Assembly (NCBI GenBank): GCA_015491145.1
Contig: WFWM01000017.1
Location: 1-10,779, forward strand
DNA length: 10,779 nt
Direction: 5' to 3'
From: Patescibacteria group bacterium
GTDB taxonomy: Bacteria > Patescibacteriota > Minisyncoccia > Phycocordibacterales > UBA12088
Shown here: positions 1 through 6,586 of the stretch, piece by piece
Numbering within the stretch: the first letter of the stretch is position 1
How the letters are laid out: the number at the start of each line of letters is the position of its first letter
The notes under the pieces: generated by a model
What the model was told of the DNA's origin: nothing
Seen by the model: only the letters and a program-made list of their open reading frames with translations
The model's database searches: none
Translations under genes and position numbers: made by a program

Positions 1-270
1 GAGCGCCTCAACGATGGCAACGAACGCGTTGTCCGGAAATCGGTGCTGCTTGCTCGCCTGCTGCCATTGCCGCGCAAGCACTTGGACACGTTCTGGCACA
101 CCCTGCGTCTCGCCCGCGAGGAAAGCCCAGTACCCCTTCTGGATTTCTTCCATCGTGTAACCGCTCTTCACCATCTGCAGCACGGTGCTTTCTGTTGCTG
201 GGTTGAGCGCTCGCTCCGTTTCGTGGCGTGGCTGGTGTGGGTATTCCTGCGACATAGGCTGAGATGTCAC
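1..270 (-). CDS. Hypothetical protein, 3' end beyond the window
   Basis: I do not recognise this protein. An open frame runs from a GTG that overlaps the argS stop by one base (TAGTG) to the window edge without a stop, giving 90 residues. The GTG start is preferred because GAGGTGA lies just upstream at 275-281; an ATG five codons later (base 255) has no such site. The visible part is soluble and Gln/Glu-rich, begins MTSQPMSQEY, and has a likely helical stretch around KSGYTMEEIQKGYWAFLAGE (residues 36-55). There is no signal peptide or membrane segment. The TAGTG junction implies translation coupled to argS. The plus-strand frame over the same bases is antisense to both genes and is not credible. 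Confidence 0.6.
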   Translation of the reverse strand, partial: MTSQPMSQEYPHQPRHETERALNPATESTVLQMVKSGYTMEEIQKGYWAFLAGETQGVPERVQVLARQWQQASKQHRFPDNAFVAIVEAL

Positions 271-2054
271 TACATCACCTCAAGTGGCGTTATCCCCAGT
301 AAGGTGAGCCCTCGGGCAAGGGAGGTTCTCGCCGCCGCAAGCACGGCAAGGCGCGGTAGGGTCTCCTCCTGCCGCGGTCGCACGATCGGTTCTGTGTCGT
401 ACCACCGGTTTACCGCCCCGGCAAGCGCGAGGAGATACTGCGCGAGGATGGAAGGCTCCATTTCCTCATGCGCCCGATCAACGACGAGCGGGAACCGGAT
501 AGCAAGCCGCGCAACAACCTGCGCCTCCGCAGGGAGCGCGCACCACCACCCTCCTGAGGAGAGCACATCCGAGAGCACCACCTCCCTTTGCGCCTCATCC
601 TCCGACAGCACACCTTCCCGTTGCGCCCGCTCCTGAAGCGAGACGAGGCGGGCGTGTGTGTACTGGAGGTAGGGGCCACTGTCGCCGGTGAGAGAGAGGG
701 ATGCTTCAGGATCGAAACGGATGTTCTTCCCTCGGCCCTGACGGAGCACCGCAAAGCGCACTGCGGCAACCGCAACCGCGGTTGCCACTTCCTCCCTCCG
801 CTCCGGTGGCACTCTCCCTTCCATCTTCTCCAGCGCCCGACGGCGGAGGTCGCTCAAAAGAGACTCGCCGGTAATCACTTCCCCAGTGCGCGAGGACATC
901 TTACCCGTGGTGAGCTGGAGGAGACCGTGGGTGAGAAACTGGTACCGCCCTGCAAGTTCCGGCCACAGGAGCCCTACCACACACGCAATCAGCTTTCCGT
1001 AGCTTTCCTGCTCCACCGCCACCGTCGTGATGTTCTCATCGAAAGGTCCGATTCGATCCTGCTTGAGCCTGACGAGACCGAGCTCCTTTGCCTCATAGGT
1101 GGGGGTGCCCTGCCGGGTGAGGAATACGCGAGTATGCAGTGGCGGGTTGCACCGCTCCCCCCGAAATACCACTGCCCCTTCGCTCTCTTCAAACACGCCT
1201 GAGCGTAACCCTTCTTCCACGATCCGCTTCCCCACCGGTGCCGCCTCGCTTTCAAAGAAGAAGACATCGAAGTGGGTATCGAGCATTTGGTAGAGGGCAG
1301 CGAAGTGGCGGAGCGACGCCTCTCTCCCCTTCCGGTAAAGTTCGAGAAGCTCCTCCTCCCGCGCATCCTTCGGCTTCTCTCCCTCCAAGAGGGCGTAGAG
1401 ACGCACGTTGATTGCCTCTATTGCCCTCCTCGCTCCCTCGTTTTCTTCGTAGGCGCGCACTCCCCGGGCGTACGCCTTCCCGAGATCTTCTGCATGCTCT
1501 ACCGAATACGCCTCCGGGAAAGCAAGCAGCGCCCACAATGCCTTTGCCACATGCGGCCCCACATCCCCTTGGTAGTTCGCACGCACCACCGCTGCTCCTT
1601 GCGCCTCAATGATGCGGGAAACCGCCTCCCCAATCGTGTTCGACATCAGGTGGCCGATATGGAATGCCTTGAAGGGGTTCGGCTGCGTATACTCAACCAC
1701 CACTCGCTGCCCTTGCCGCGCGGCACCCGCCCCCCATTGGGTTGGACTGCGGAGCGCTTCCTGCAGGAGGCGTGTGAGTATTTCCGGGCAGAGGCGAATA
1801 TTGACAAAGCCGGGTCCTGCAACAGAAACCTCCACCCCCGCAAGCGACTGCGCAAGGCGTGCCCTGATGCACTCGGCAAGCTCGCGAGGCGACTCGCCTG
1901 CCGCACGCGCCCACACGAGTGCGTGGTTGATCGTGAGATCGCCGTGCTCGAGCGATTCGGGAAGCGTCAGCCGAGCCGCAGACGAGCTCTCTACGGCAAG
2001 CGCTTCGCTCAAGGCAGCCAGTTGCGCTTCCACCTCCTGCCACAGCGCTCGCAT
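270..2054 (-). CDS. argS: Arginyl-tRNA synthetase (class I)
   Basis: This cytosolic enzyme charges tRNA-Arg with arginine using ATP. The 594-residue product matches the usual length. Residues 1-110 form the N-terminal tRNA-recognition domain with the typical GDLTINHALVWA segment. The catalytic core begins at VVVEYTQPNPFKAFHIGHL, with the HIGH signature at 132-135 and a KMSS form of the KMSKS loop at 385-388 (GKMSSRTGE). The DALR-type anticodon-binding domain starts near GDSGPYLQYTHAR (457-469) and ends in PLEVM, a variant of the family's common PERM end. The start is the ATG preceded by AGGAGGG at good spacing; an upstream in-frame ATG would run into the M20 gene. It lies 11 bases after the M20 stop and is followed by a TAGTG overlap, so it is probably co-transcribed and translationally coupled. 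Confidence 0.97.
   Translation of the reverse strand: MRALWQEVEAQLAALSEALAVESSSAARLTLPESLEHGDLTINHALVWARAAGESPRELAECIRARLAQSLAGVEVSVAGPGFVNIRLCPEILTRLLQEALRSPTQWGAGAARQGQRVVVEYTQPNPFKAFHIGHLMSNTIGEAVSRIIEAQGAAVVRANYQGDVGPHVAKALWALLAFPEAYSVEHAEDLGKAYARGVRAYEENEGARRAIEAINVRLYALLEGEKPKDAREEELLELYRKGREASLRHFAALYQMLDTHFDVFFFESEAAPVGKRIVEEGLRSGVFEESEGAVVFRGERCNPPLHTRVFLTRQGTPTYEAKELGLVRLKQDRIGPFDENITTVAVEQESYGKLIACVVGLLWPELAGRYQFLTHGLLQLTTGKMSSRTGEVITGESLLSDLRRRALEKMEGRVPPERREEVATAVAVAAVRFAVLRQGRGKNIRFDPEASLSLTGDSGPYLQYTHARLVSLQERAQREGVLSEDEAQREVVLSDVLSSGGWWCALPAEAQVVARLAIRFPLVVDRAHEEMEPSILAQYLLALAGAVNRWYDTEPIVRPRQEETLPRLAVLAAARTSLARGLTLLGITPLEVM
275..281 (-). promoter_or_regulatory. Ribosome binding site deciding the GTG start of the left-edge gene
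   Basis: GAGGTGA on the minus strand lies inside the last codons of argS, with seven bases between GAGG and the GTG at 270-268. It favours that GTG over the ATG at 255 and couples the gene to argS translation. Confidence 0.55.
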
Positions 2055-2060
2055 ACCGCA

Positions 2061-2067
2061 CCCTCCT
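2061..2067 (-). promoter_or_regulatory. argS ribosome binding site overlapping the upstream stop
   Basis: AGGAGGG on the minus strand ends six bases before the argS ATG. Its first bases are the last bases of the TAG stop of the M20 gene (TAGGAGGG). It fixes the argS start at 2054 rather than at the upstream in-frame ATGs. Confidence 0.8.
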
Positions 2068-3415
2068 ATGCCTCTCCAAACCATCGCGCACTCCACGCGA
2101 GGCCTTCAAGGAGCACGTCGGTGCGGAAGTTTTCGTTGGGGGCATGAATGTTGCTCCCCTCGTTCGCAAGCGGGGTCACCACAAGAGGCACACCAACAAT
2201 CTCGTGGAACGCCGTCACCACAGGGATGCCACCCCCGCAGTAGGTTCGGATTGGCTTGCGACCTGCCACCTCCTTCCACAAGCGCGACGCGCGAGCAAGC
2301 CACTCGTTCTCCCGAGGCAGGAGCACGCCCCGGTACGGTGTCTCCACCTCCACCTCAGATGCCACTACTTCCGGTGTCGCCGCCAATGCCCTCTGCCACC
2401 ATTCCTCGAAGCGACGCACCGCCTCGGCCGGATCTTGCGTCGGAGCAAGCCGCACATTGAGCTTCACCTCCGCCTGCGCCGCAAGGGCATTGCGAAAACC
2501 TTCGCCAAGGTAGCCTGCCTTTAGCGTCGTGATGGCAACCGCTGGCTCAAGCCCCACCAGACGGCCATAGGAGAGGGCGTCGGTCGGGTACACAACCCGC
2601 GCCCCCGTCGCATCGCGTATCGCCTCAGCAGAAAATGGGAGCATTGCCAAATCTTCCTGCACCTCCGCATCGATCGGCGGGACTCCTTCTTGGAGCAGGG
2701 GAAGCAGCCCCTCTCGCGGATGGAACGCCTCCTGTAGGAGGCGCATAAGCACCTCCGGTGCGTTCGGCACAACCCGCGCCATCATGCCAGAGTGTTGATC
2801 CGATGCGAGCGTTCGGATGGCAATACGGGCATTGAAGCCACCGCGAAAGCTCATTTCCATCGTCGGCAGGTTCTGTTCCCGAATGCCATCGGAAACAATG
2901 ATGGCGTCGTGCCGGAGCGCATCCGCCAGCTGTTGGATCGCCTCTTCGAGGTGTGGGGAGCCGGTCTCCTCATCTCCCTCAAGGAAGAAGGCGACATTGT
3001 GCCTGAGCTGCCCTGCCTCCTTGAGCGCGAGCACGGCAGCAAGATGGATTGTCACCTGCCCCTTGTTGTCCATCACCCCTCGCGCGATGAATCGGCCATC
3101 CCGCTCGGTAAGGATGAAGGGGTCGCTCTCCCATCCCTCATCCTGCCGGGCAGGTTGCACATCGTAGTGACCGTAGACCACGAAGGTGGTAGGGGCCCCC
3201 ACATCGATGCGTCCTACGACAATTGGATTGCCGTACCCTTCAACGAGGCGCACCTCCGCATCGTGCGCGCGAAGCAGCTGTGCTACCCACTCTGCCGCCT
3301 GCCGGCACTCTGGCTGCAACGCCGGGTCTGTCGACACGCTTGGAATCGCAATCCACGGTTCAGCAATGGATCGCCACCGCGCAAGGAGCTGTGCTTGGCT
3401 TGGGAGGGTTACCAT
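2066..3415 (-). CDS. M20-family metallopeptidase (dipeptidase type)
   Basis: This is a zinc-dependent exopeptidase of the M20 (ArgE/DapE/ACY1/CPG2) family, probably hydrolysing dipeptides or small peptides in the cytosol. No signal peptide is seen. In the 449-residue form the metal and catalytic residues are all in place: H83 and D85 in VVYGHYDVQPA, D116 in GVMDNKG, the E149/E150 pair in EGDEETGSP, D176 in VSDG, and H424 in NEGSNIHAPNENF. The dimerisation-domain histidine is H208 in DQHSGMM. The substrate cannot be told, and deacylases share the motifs. The start is uncertain. This ATG has AGGAGG only one base upstream, whereas an in-frame GTG at 3475 has GGAG at seven bases, adds 20 residues unlike the family and overlaps the DUF2914 stop. 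The ATG is preferred because the domain begins there. Confidence 0.93.
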   Translation of the reverse strand: MVTLPSQAQLLARWRSIAEPWIAIPSVSTDPALQPECRQAAEWVAQLLRAHDAEVRLVEGYGNPIVVGRIDVGAPTTFVVYGHYDVQPARQDEGWESDPFILTERDGRFIARGVMDNKGQVTIHLAAVLALKEAGQLRHNVAFFLEGDEETGSPHLEEAIQQLADALRHDAIIVSDGIREQNLPTMEMSFRGGFNARIAIRTLASDQHSGMMARVVPNAPEVLMRLLQEAFHPREGLLPLLQEGVPPIDAEVQEDLAMLPFSAEAIRDATGARVVYPTDALSYGRLVGLEPAVAITTLKAGYLGEGFRNALAAQAEVKLNVRLAPTQDPAEAVRRFEEWWQRALAATPEVVASEVEVETPYRGVLLPRENEWLARASRLWKEVAGRKPIRTYCGGGIPVVTAFHEIVGVPLVVTPLANEGSNIHAPNENFRTDVLLEGLAWSARWFGEA

Positions 3416-3462
3416 GCCTCCTACCTTACCAACCTCGCCTGAAAAGGCAACGAGTGCATCGT

Positions 3463-4545
3463 TTACCGCACCCACAGAACCTCTCCGCGTGGCGCTTGTC
3501 GTTCCCGCACCACCGTGCGTGCCTCACCAATCACTCTTCCCCGACCATCTTCCACCCGACATCGCCACGTGCCTTTCCTGAGGTTGCGCACGAAGGAGTA
3601 GCCGCGGAACCCTCCCTCCCTTCCGCCGACGAGCCGGATCGGCACGCGGGCATGCGTCTCCCATTGTCCCTCTTCCGTCTTCCATTGCCAGCGGTGGAAC
3701 ACCGTGGTGTGCAACCCTGCAGGTGCCACAATAGCGCTAAAGCAGTAGATTGGCGCATCAGATAGCGCCAGCGCGGTGTCATACGCCGGAGGCAAGAAAC
3801 GATCCAGCCCGCGCTTCTCGTAGGCAACGAGATGGTAGCCTTCTTCATCACGCCAGAGGCGGTGGTAAATTCCCACTTCCTCTGCCGCAAGAGGAACCGG
3901 TGGCACGAGGTTTGCAGCAAGGAGCGCCCCCACCACTGATGGGATGCCGATTGCCAGCGCACTGTAGCCGGCAAATGAAGTCTTCTGGAGCCGTGCGACC
4001 ACCCAACCAATGAGCAGCCCGATCCCTGCCGCTCCCAGTAGCGCAAGAAGGACGGTGCGGTCACCCATTGTGCCGAGGACGGTCGGGACAACGAGGAGCG
4101 CGAGCGCCGAAGAACCTACCATCCAGAGGGCAAAAAGAGGCACAACGCGCAAGTAGGAGGCACGAAGGAACTCGTTGGCAACAAGGAGCGCCACAATACC
4201 ACCAACGAACACGAGTGCAGCGCTCCAGCTCGCACTCCGCACGAAAAAGATGGAGAGCGCAGACAGCAGCCCTCCCATTGCAAACTGTGCACCGAGCGCA
4301 GCAGCGCGCCGAAGGCGCGCTGCTGCGGCGCACTCACCACGCACCGCTGCAAGTAGCATCAGGCACAGAATGACGACTCCCCACAAACCAACGAGCAGCC
4401 ATTGCGTCGCTGGCGCATCGATCCGTTGCAACGTGAGCGCATCCCACATCCATCCCGCGAGGAATGCGGCCCACGAGAACACCGGTTCGAAGGATCGCAC
4501 CGCCCCAATGAGTGGGGAAAGCCGCTCTTGCAGTAGCCCCCTCAT
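3463..4545 (-). CDS. Polytopic membrane protein with C-terminal DUF2914 domain
   Basis: The function is unknown. The 360-residue product has about seven hydrophobic segments, at roughly 21-38, 48-68, 83-102, 106-124, 132-156, 164-184 and 193-212, followed by a soluble tail. The tail matches my memory of DUF2914: NLVPPVPLAAEEVGIYH (212-228), then FSAIVAPAGL, VFHRWQWKTEEGQW, GGREGGFRGYSF and KGTWRCRVEDGRGRVIGEA. This arrangement of membrane bundle plus DUF2914 is familiar from Patescibacteria genomes. The tail looks like a small beta-sandwich, and which side of the membrane it lies on cannot be decided. The start is the ATG two bases after the glyA stop, with GGAGGAGG inside the end of glyA; a longer frame would overlap glyA extensively. 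It is part of the tmk-to-argS series. The stop is TAA. Confidence 0.85.
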   Translation of the reverse strand: MRGLLQERLSPLIGAVRSFEPVFSWAAFLAGWMWDALTLQRIDAPATQWLLVGLWGVVILCLMLLAAVRGECAAAARLRRAAALGAQFAMGGLLSALSIFFVRSASWSAALVFVGGIVALLVANEFLRASYLRVVPLFALWMVGSSALALLVVPTVLGTMGDRTVLLALLGAAGIGLLIGWVVARLQKTSFAGYSALAIGIPSVVGALLAANLVPPVPLAAEEVGIYHRLWRDEEGYHLVAYEKRGLDRFLPPAYDTALALSDAPIYCFSAIVAPAGLHTTVFHRWQWKTEEGQWETHARVPIRLVGGREGGFRGYSFVRNLRKGTWRCRVEDGRGRVIGEARTVVRERQAPRGEVLWVR

Positions 4546-4547
4546 AC

Positions 4548-5831
4548 CTATGCCGCCTCCTCCGGCGGCACGAACTGCTCCGGGATGGGGAAGGCGCGAC
4601 AGAGAGCACACACCTCTTCCCGAATCTGCTCTCGCAATTCTGCATCCTGCGGCGACCGGAGCACCTGCACGATCCATTCGGCAATACGGCGCGCCTCCCC
4701 TTCCCTCATCCCCCGCGTCGTCATTGCCGGTGTGCCGAGACGAATGCCGGAAGGATCCATAGGCTTTCGTGGATCAAACGGAATCGCATTCTTATTGAGC
4801 GTAATACCAACCTCATCCAAGAGGTCCTGTGCTTCGCGGCCAGAGAGACCAAACGAGGCAACAGAATCAATGAGCAAGAGGTGGTTTTCCGTCCCCCCGC
4901 CGACCATGACAACTCCTTCTCGAGCGAACACTTCGGCCATTGCTGCGGCATTCGCAACAATCTGTTGAGCATAAGACCGGAAGGAAGGATGGAGCGCTTC
5001 GCTAAACGCTACCGCCTTGGCGGCAATCACCTGCATATGCGGTCCTCCCTGCACCCCGGGAAACACCGCCTTATCGATCGCGCGAGCGAGATCTTCTCGG
5101 TTCGTCAGGATGAGGCCGCCGCGCGGCCCACGCAGCGTCTTATGCGTCGTCGTGGTGAGCACATCGAAACCCACCGCAAGTGGGTTTTCCTCCACCCCTG
5201 CCGTAATGAGCCCCGCAATGTGCGCGACATCTGCCATCGTATACGCCCCCACCTCATCGGCAATTTCCTTGATCCGCTTCCACTGCACCCGCTTCGGGTA
5301 GGCGGAAAAACCTGCGAGAATGAGCTTCGGCCGCTCCCGTAGGGCGAGCGACCGGAGCGCATCGTAGTCGATTGCTGCCGTCTGCGTATCCGCGACCCCG
5401 TAGGAGAGGAAGCGGTAGATTTTTGCCGGGAGCGTCAGTGGATGCCCGTGTGTGAGATGGCCGCCGTGGGAGAGGTCCATCCCAAGGACCGTGTCTCCGG
5501 GCGTAAGCAGCGCCATATACGCCGCAAGATTTGCAGGGGCACCAGAGAGCGGCTGCACATTCGCATAGCGAGCACCAAAGAGCGCCTTTGCTCGCTCAAT
5601 GGCAAGCTCCTCAATCGCATCGGTGTAGGTTTGCCCCCCGTAGTAGCGTCTGCCGGGGTATCCCTCGGCATACTTATTCGTCAGCTCGCTCGCGAGCGCC
5701 TCCCGCACGGCTCGTGAGGCATAGTTCTCAGAAGGAATGAGCTCCAGTCCTTCCTCCTGCCGTTTCCGCTCGCCTTCGAGAATCTCTGCGACGCGAGGAT
5801 CCTGTTTGTGGAGCAATGGGTACGTATGCAT
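4548..5831 (-). CDS. glyA: Serine hydroxymethyltransferase
   Basis: This PLP enzyme interconverts serine plus tetrahydrofolate with glycine plus 5,10-methylene-tetrahydrofolate, the one-carbon donor for thymidylate synthesis. The 427-residue protein has the usual length and motifs: LIPSENYAS at 31-39, [14 protein letters not shown] at 53-66 with the active-site glutamate E56, the PLP-contacting DVAH at 201-204, and [14 protein letters not shown] with the Schiff-base lysine K231. [10 protein letters not shown] near the C-terminus supplies the carboxylate-binding arginine. An in-frame TGA two codons upstream rules out a longer form. No Shine-Dalgarno site precedes the ATG, unlike its neighbours, and the start codon sits at the centre of a perfect palindrome. 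The gene lies 49 bases after tmk and two bases before the DUF2914 gene. Its nearness to tmk and the ThyX-like gene fits a role in feeding dTMP synthesis. Confidence 0.97.
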   Translation of the reverse strand: MHTYPLLHKQDPRVAEILEGERKRQEEGLELIPSENYASRAVREALASELTNKYAEGYPGRRYYGGQTYTDAIEELAIERAKALFGARYANVQPLSGAPANLAAYMALLTPGDTVLGMDLSHGGHLTHGHPLTLPAKIYRFLSYGVADTQTAAIDYDALRSLALRERPKLILAGFSAYPKRVQWKRIKEIADEVGAYTMADVAHIAGLITAGVEENPLAVGFDVLTTTTHKTLRGPRGGLILTNREDLARAIDKAVFPGVQGGPHMQVIAAKAVAFSEALHPSFRSYAQQIVANAAAMAEVFAREGVVMVGGGTENHLLLIDSVASFGLSGREAQDLLDEVGITLNKNAIPFDPRKPMDPSGIRLGTPAMTTRGMREGEARRIAEWIVQVLRSPQDAELREQIREEVCALCRAFPIPEQFVPPEEAA

Positions 5832-5835
5832 ACGT
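5822..5835. repeat. Perfect 14-base palindrome centred on the glyA start codon
   Basis: The bases ACGTATGCATACGT are identical on both strands, and the glyA ATG is the middle of the palindrome. It could be an operator site for a dimeric protein, or a weak RNA hairpin (five-base stem, TGCA loop) at the initiation codon. There is no direct evidence of function. Confidence 0.4.
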
Positions 5836-5881
5836 CAGCAAGGCAATAACTCGTAACGATCGAGCGGTCATCGTGTCTTCC

Positions 5882-6526
5882 CTACACCATACGCCCCTGT
5901 GTTGCGTGCAAGTGAGCCTGAATCGCTCCCGTCGCCTGCTCGATAACGCGGAAAAGCGGTTGCGCCGCGTCAATGCGCACCACCTTTCCGCGATACCGTT
6001 CAAAAAATTCCTCATACCCTTCATACACGCGGGTATGGAACGCGGCATCGCGTGCATCGTAGTGGTTTCCTCCCCCGGTCCGACGCTTGCGCGCCTCCTC
6101 CGGCGCAACAGCAAGCCAGAGGTAGAGGTCTGGCTCCCACGATCCCACCACATACTGGTGCAGCGTCGGGAAGAGTTCCGCACAAGCATCGCACTCCTGT
6201 GCGCGCACATTGTAGGCCCACGATGAGGCGGCAAATCGGTCACACAGCACGAGCTTTCCCTGCACAAGGGCGGGGATCACCACGGTGCGGAGATGATCCC
6301 GGCGAGCGGCGTAGTGGAGCAGGAGGTGGGTCATCCCGTCAGCCTCAGAGGCTTGAGGGTGGGTAAGCAGGACCGATCGGATCGCCTCTCCGTAGGGAGA
6401 GCCGCCCGGTTCTCTCGTTACCACCGCTTCCGGAAACTGTCGCCGTAACGCCTCGAGCACACTAGTCTTCCCTGAGCCATCTCCCCCCTCCAGCACCACG
6501 AATGCTCCGCGCGAGCGAGCTGCCAT
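5882..6526 (-). CDS. tmk: Thymidylate kinase (dTMP kinase)
   Basis: Tmk phosphorylates dTMP to dTDP with ATP in the cytosol. The 214-residue product has the family's usual size. The P-loop is GGDGSGKT at 14-21, preceded by FVVLE. TREPGGSPYGEAIR at 37-50 is the conserved dTMP-site loop. DRFAASSWAYN at 96-106 is the DR(Y/F) motif, here with F. The lid region RKRRTGGGNHYDARD (146-160) is arginine-rich, and the P-loop lacks the arginine of yeast/human-type enzymes, so it resembles the bacterial class with lid arginines. The start is the ATG seven bases downstream of a TATACT box; the open frame continues upstream into the divergent ThyX-like gene, but those residues are antisense and do not belong to the family. 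The transcript would be leaderless or nearly so. The gene heads the leftward series that includes glyA. Confidence 0.96.
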   Translation of the reverse strand: MAARSRGAFVVLEGGDGSGKTSVLEALRRQFPEAVVTREPGGSPYGEAIRSVLLTHPQASEADGMTHLLLHYAARRDHLRTVVIPALVQGKLVLCDRFAASSWAYNVRAQECDACAELFPTLHQYVVGSWEPDLYLWLAVAPEEARKRRTGGGNHYDARDAAFHTRVYEGYEEFFERYRGKVVRIDAAQPLFRVIEQATGAIQAHLHATQGRMV

Positions 6527-6533
6527 CTGCGAC

Positions 6534-6542
6534 AGTATAGCA
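6534..6542 (-). promoter_or_regulatory. Extended -10 promoter for tmk, likely leaderless
   Basis: TGCTATACT on the minus strand is an extended -10 element (TGn plus TATACT). Only seven bases separate it from the tmk ATG, so transcription would begin at or beside the start codon. No -35 element is found at 16-18 bases. There is no room for a ribosome binding site. Confidence 0.65.
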
Positions 6543-6568
6543 GACAGGTCAATTGCGCGCACCGCAGG

Positions 6569-6577
6569 TGGTATACT
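6569..6577 (+). promoter_or_regulatory. Extended -10 promoter for the ThyX-like gene, likely leaderless
   Basis: TGGTATACT is an extended -10 element nine bases before the ATG at 6587, which predicts a leader of zero to three bases. It is back to back with the tmk promoter within a 60-base divergent region. The 10-mer GTGGTATACT recurs before dcd. There is no good -35 element. Confidence 0.65.
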
Positions 6578-6586
6578 GGCTACTAC

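Noticed and set aside
43..636. 197-residue plus-strand ORF
   Set aside because: It is antisense to the left-edge gene and the end of argS, both supported by motifs or ribosome binding sites. It is rich in Arg/Ser as expected of a frame shadow in GC-rich DNA and resembles no family.
1687..1692. TATACT on the plus strand inside argS
   Set aside because: It lacks the TGn extension, lies antisense in the middle of argS, and no plus-strand gene follows.
1272..2147. 291-residue plus-strand ORF
   Set aside because: It lies opposite argS, whose HIGH motif and N-terminal domain are encoded here; composition is that of an antisense shadow.
3416..3475. Upstream GTG start of the M20 gene
   Set aside because: It has a reasonable GGAG site, but the added residues do not resemble the family and would overlap the DUF2914 stop. 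Kept as an alternative rather than the main call.
6547..6552. TTGACC on the minus strand as a -35 box for tmk
   Set aside because: It is only seven bases from the TATACT box, whereas 16-18 are needed. The extended -10 explains the promoter without it.
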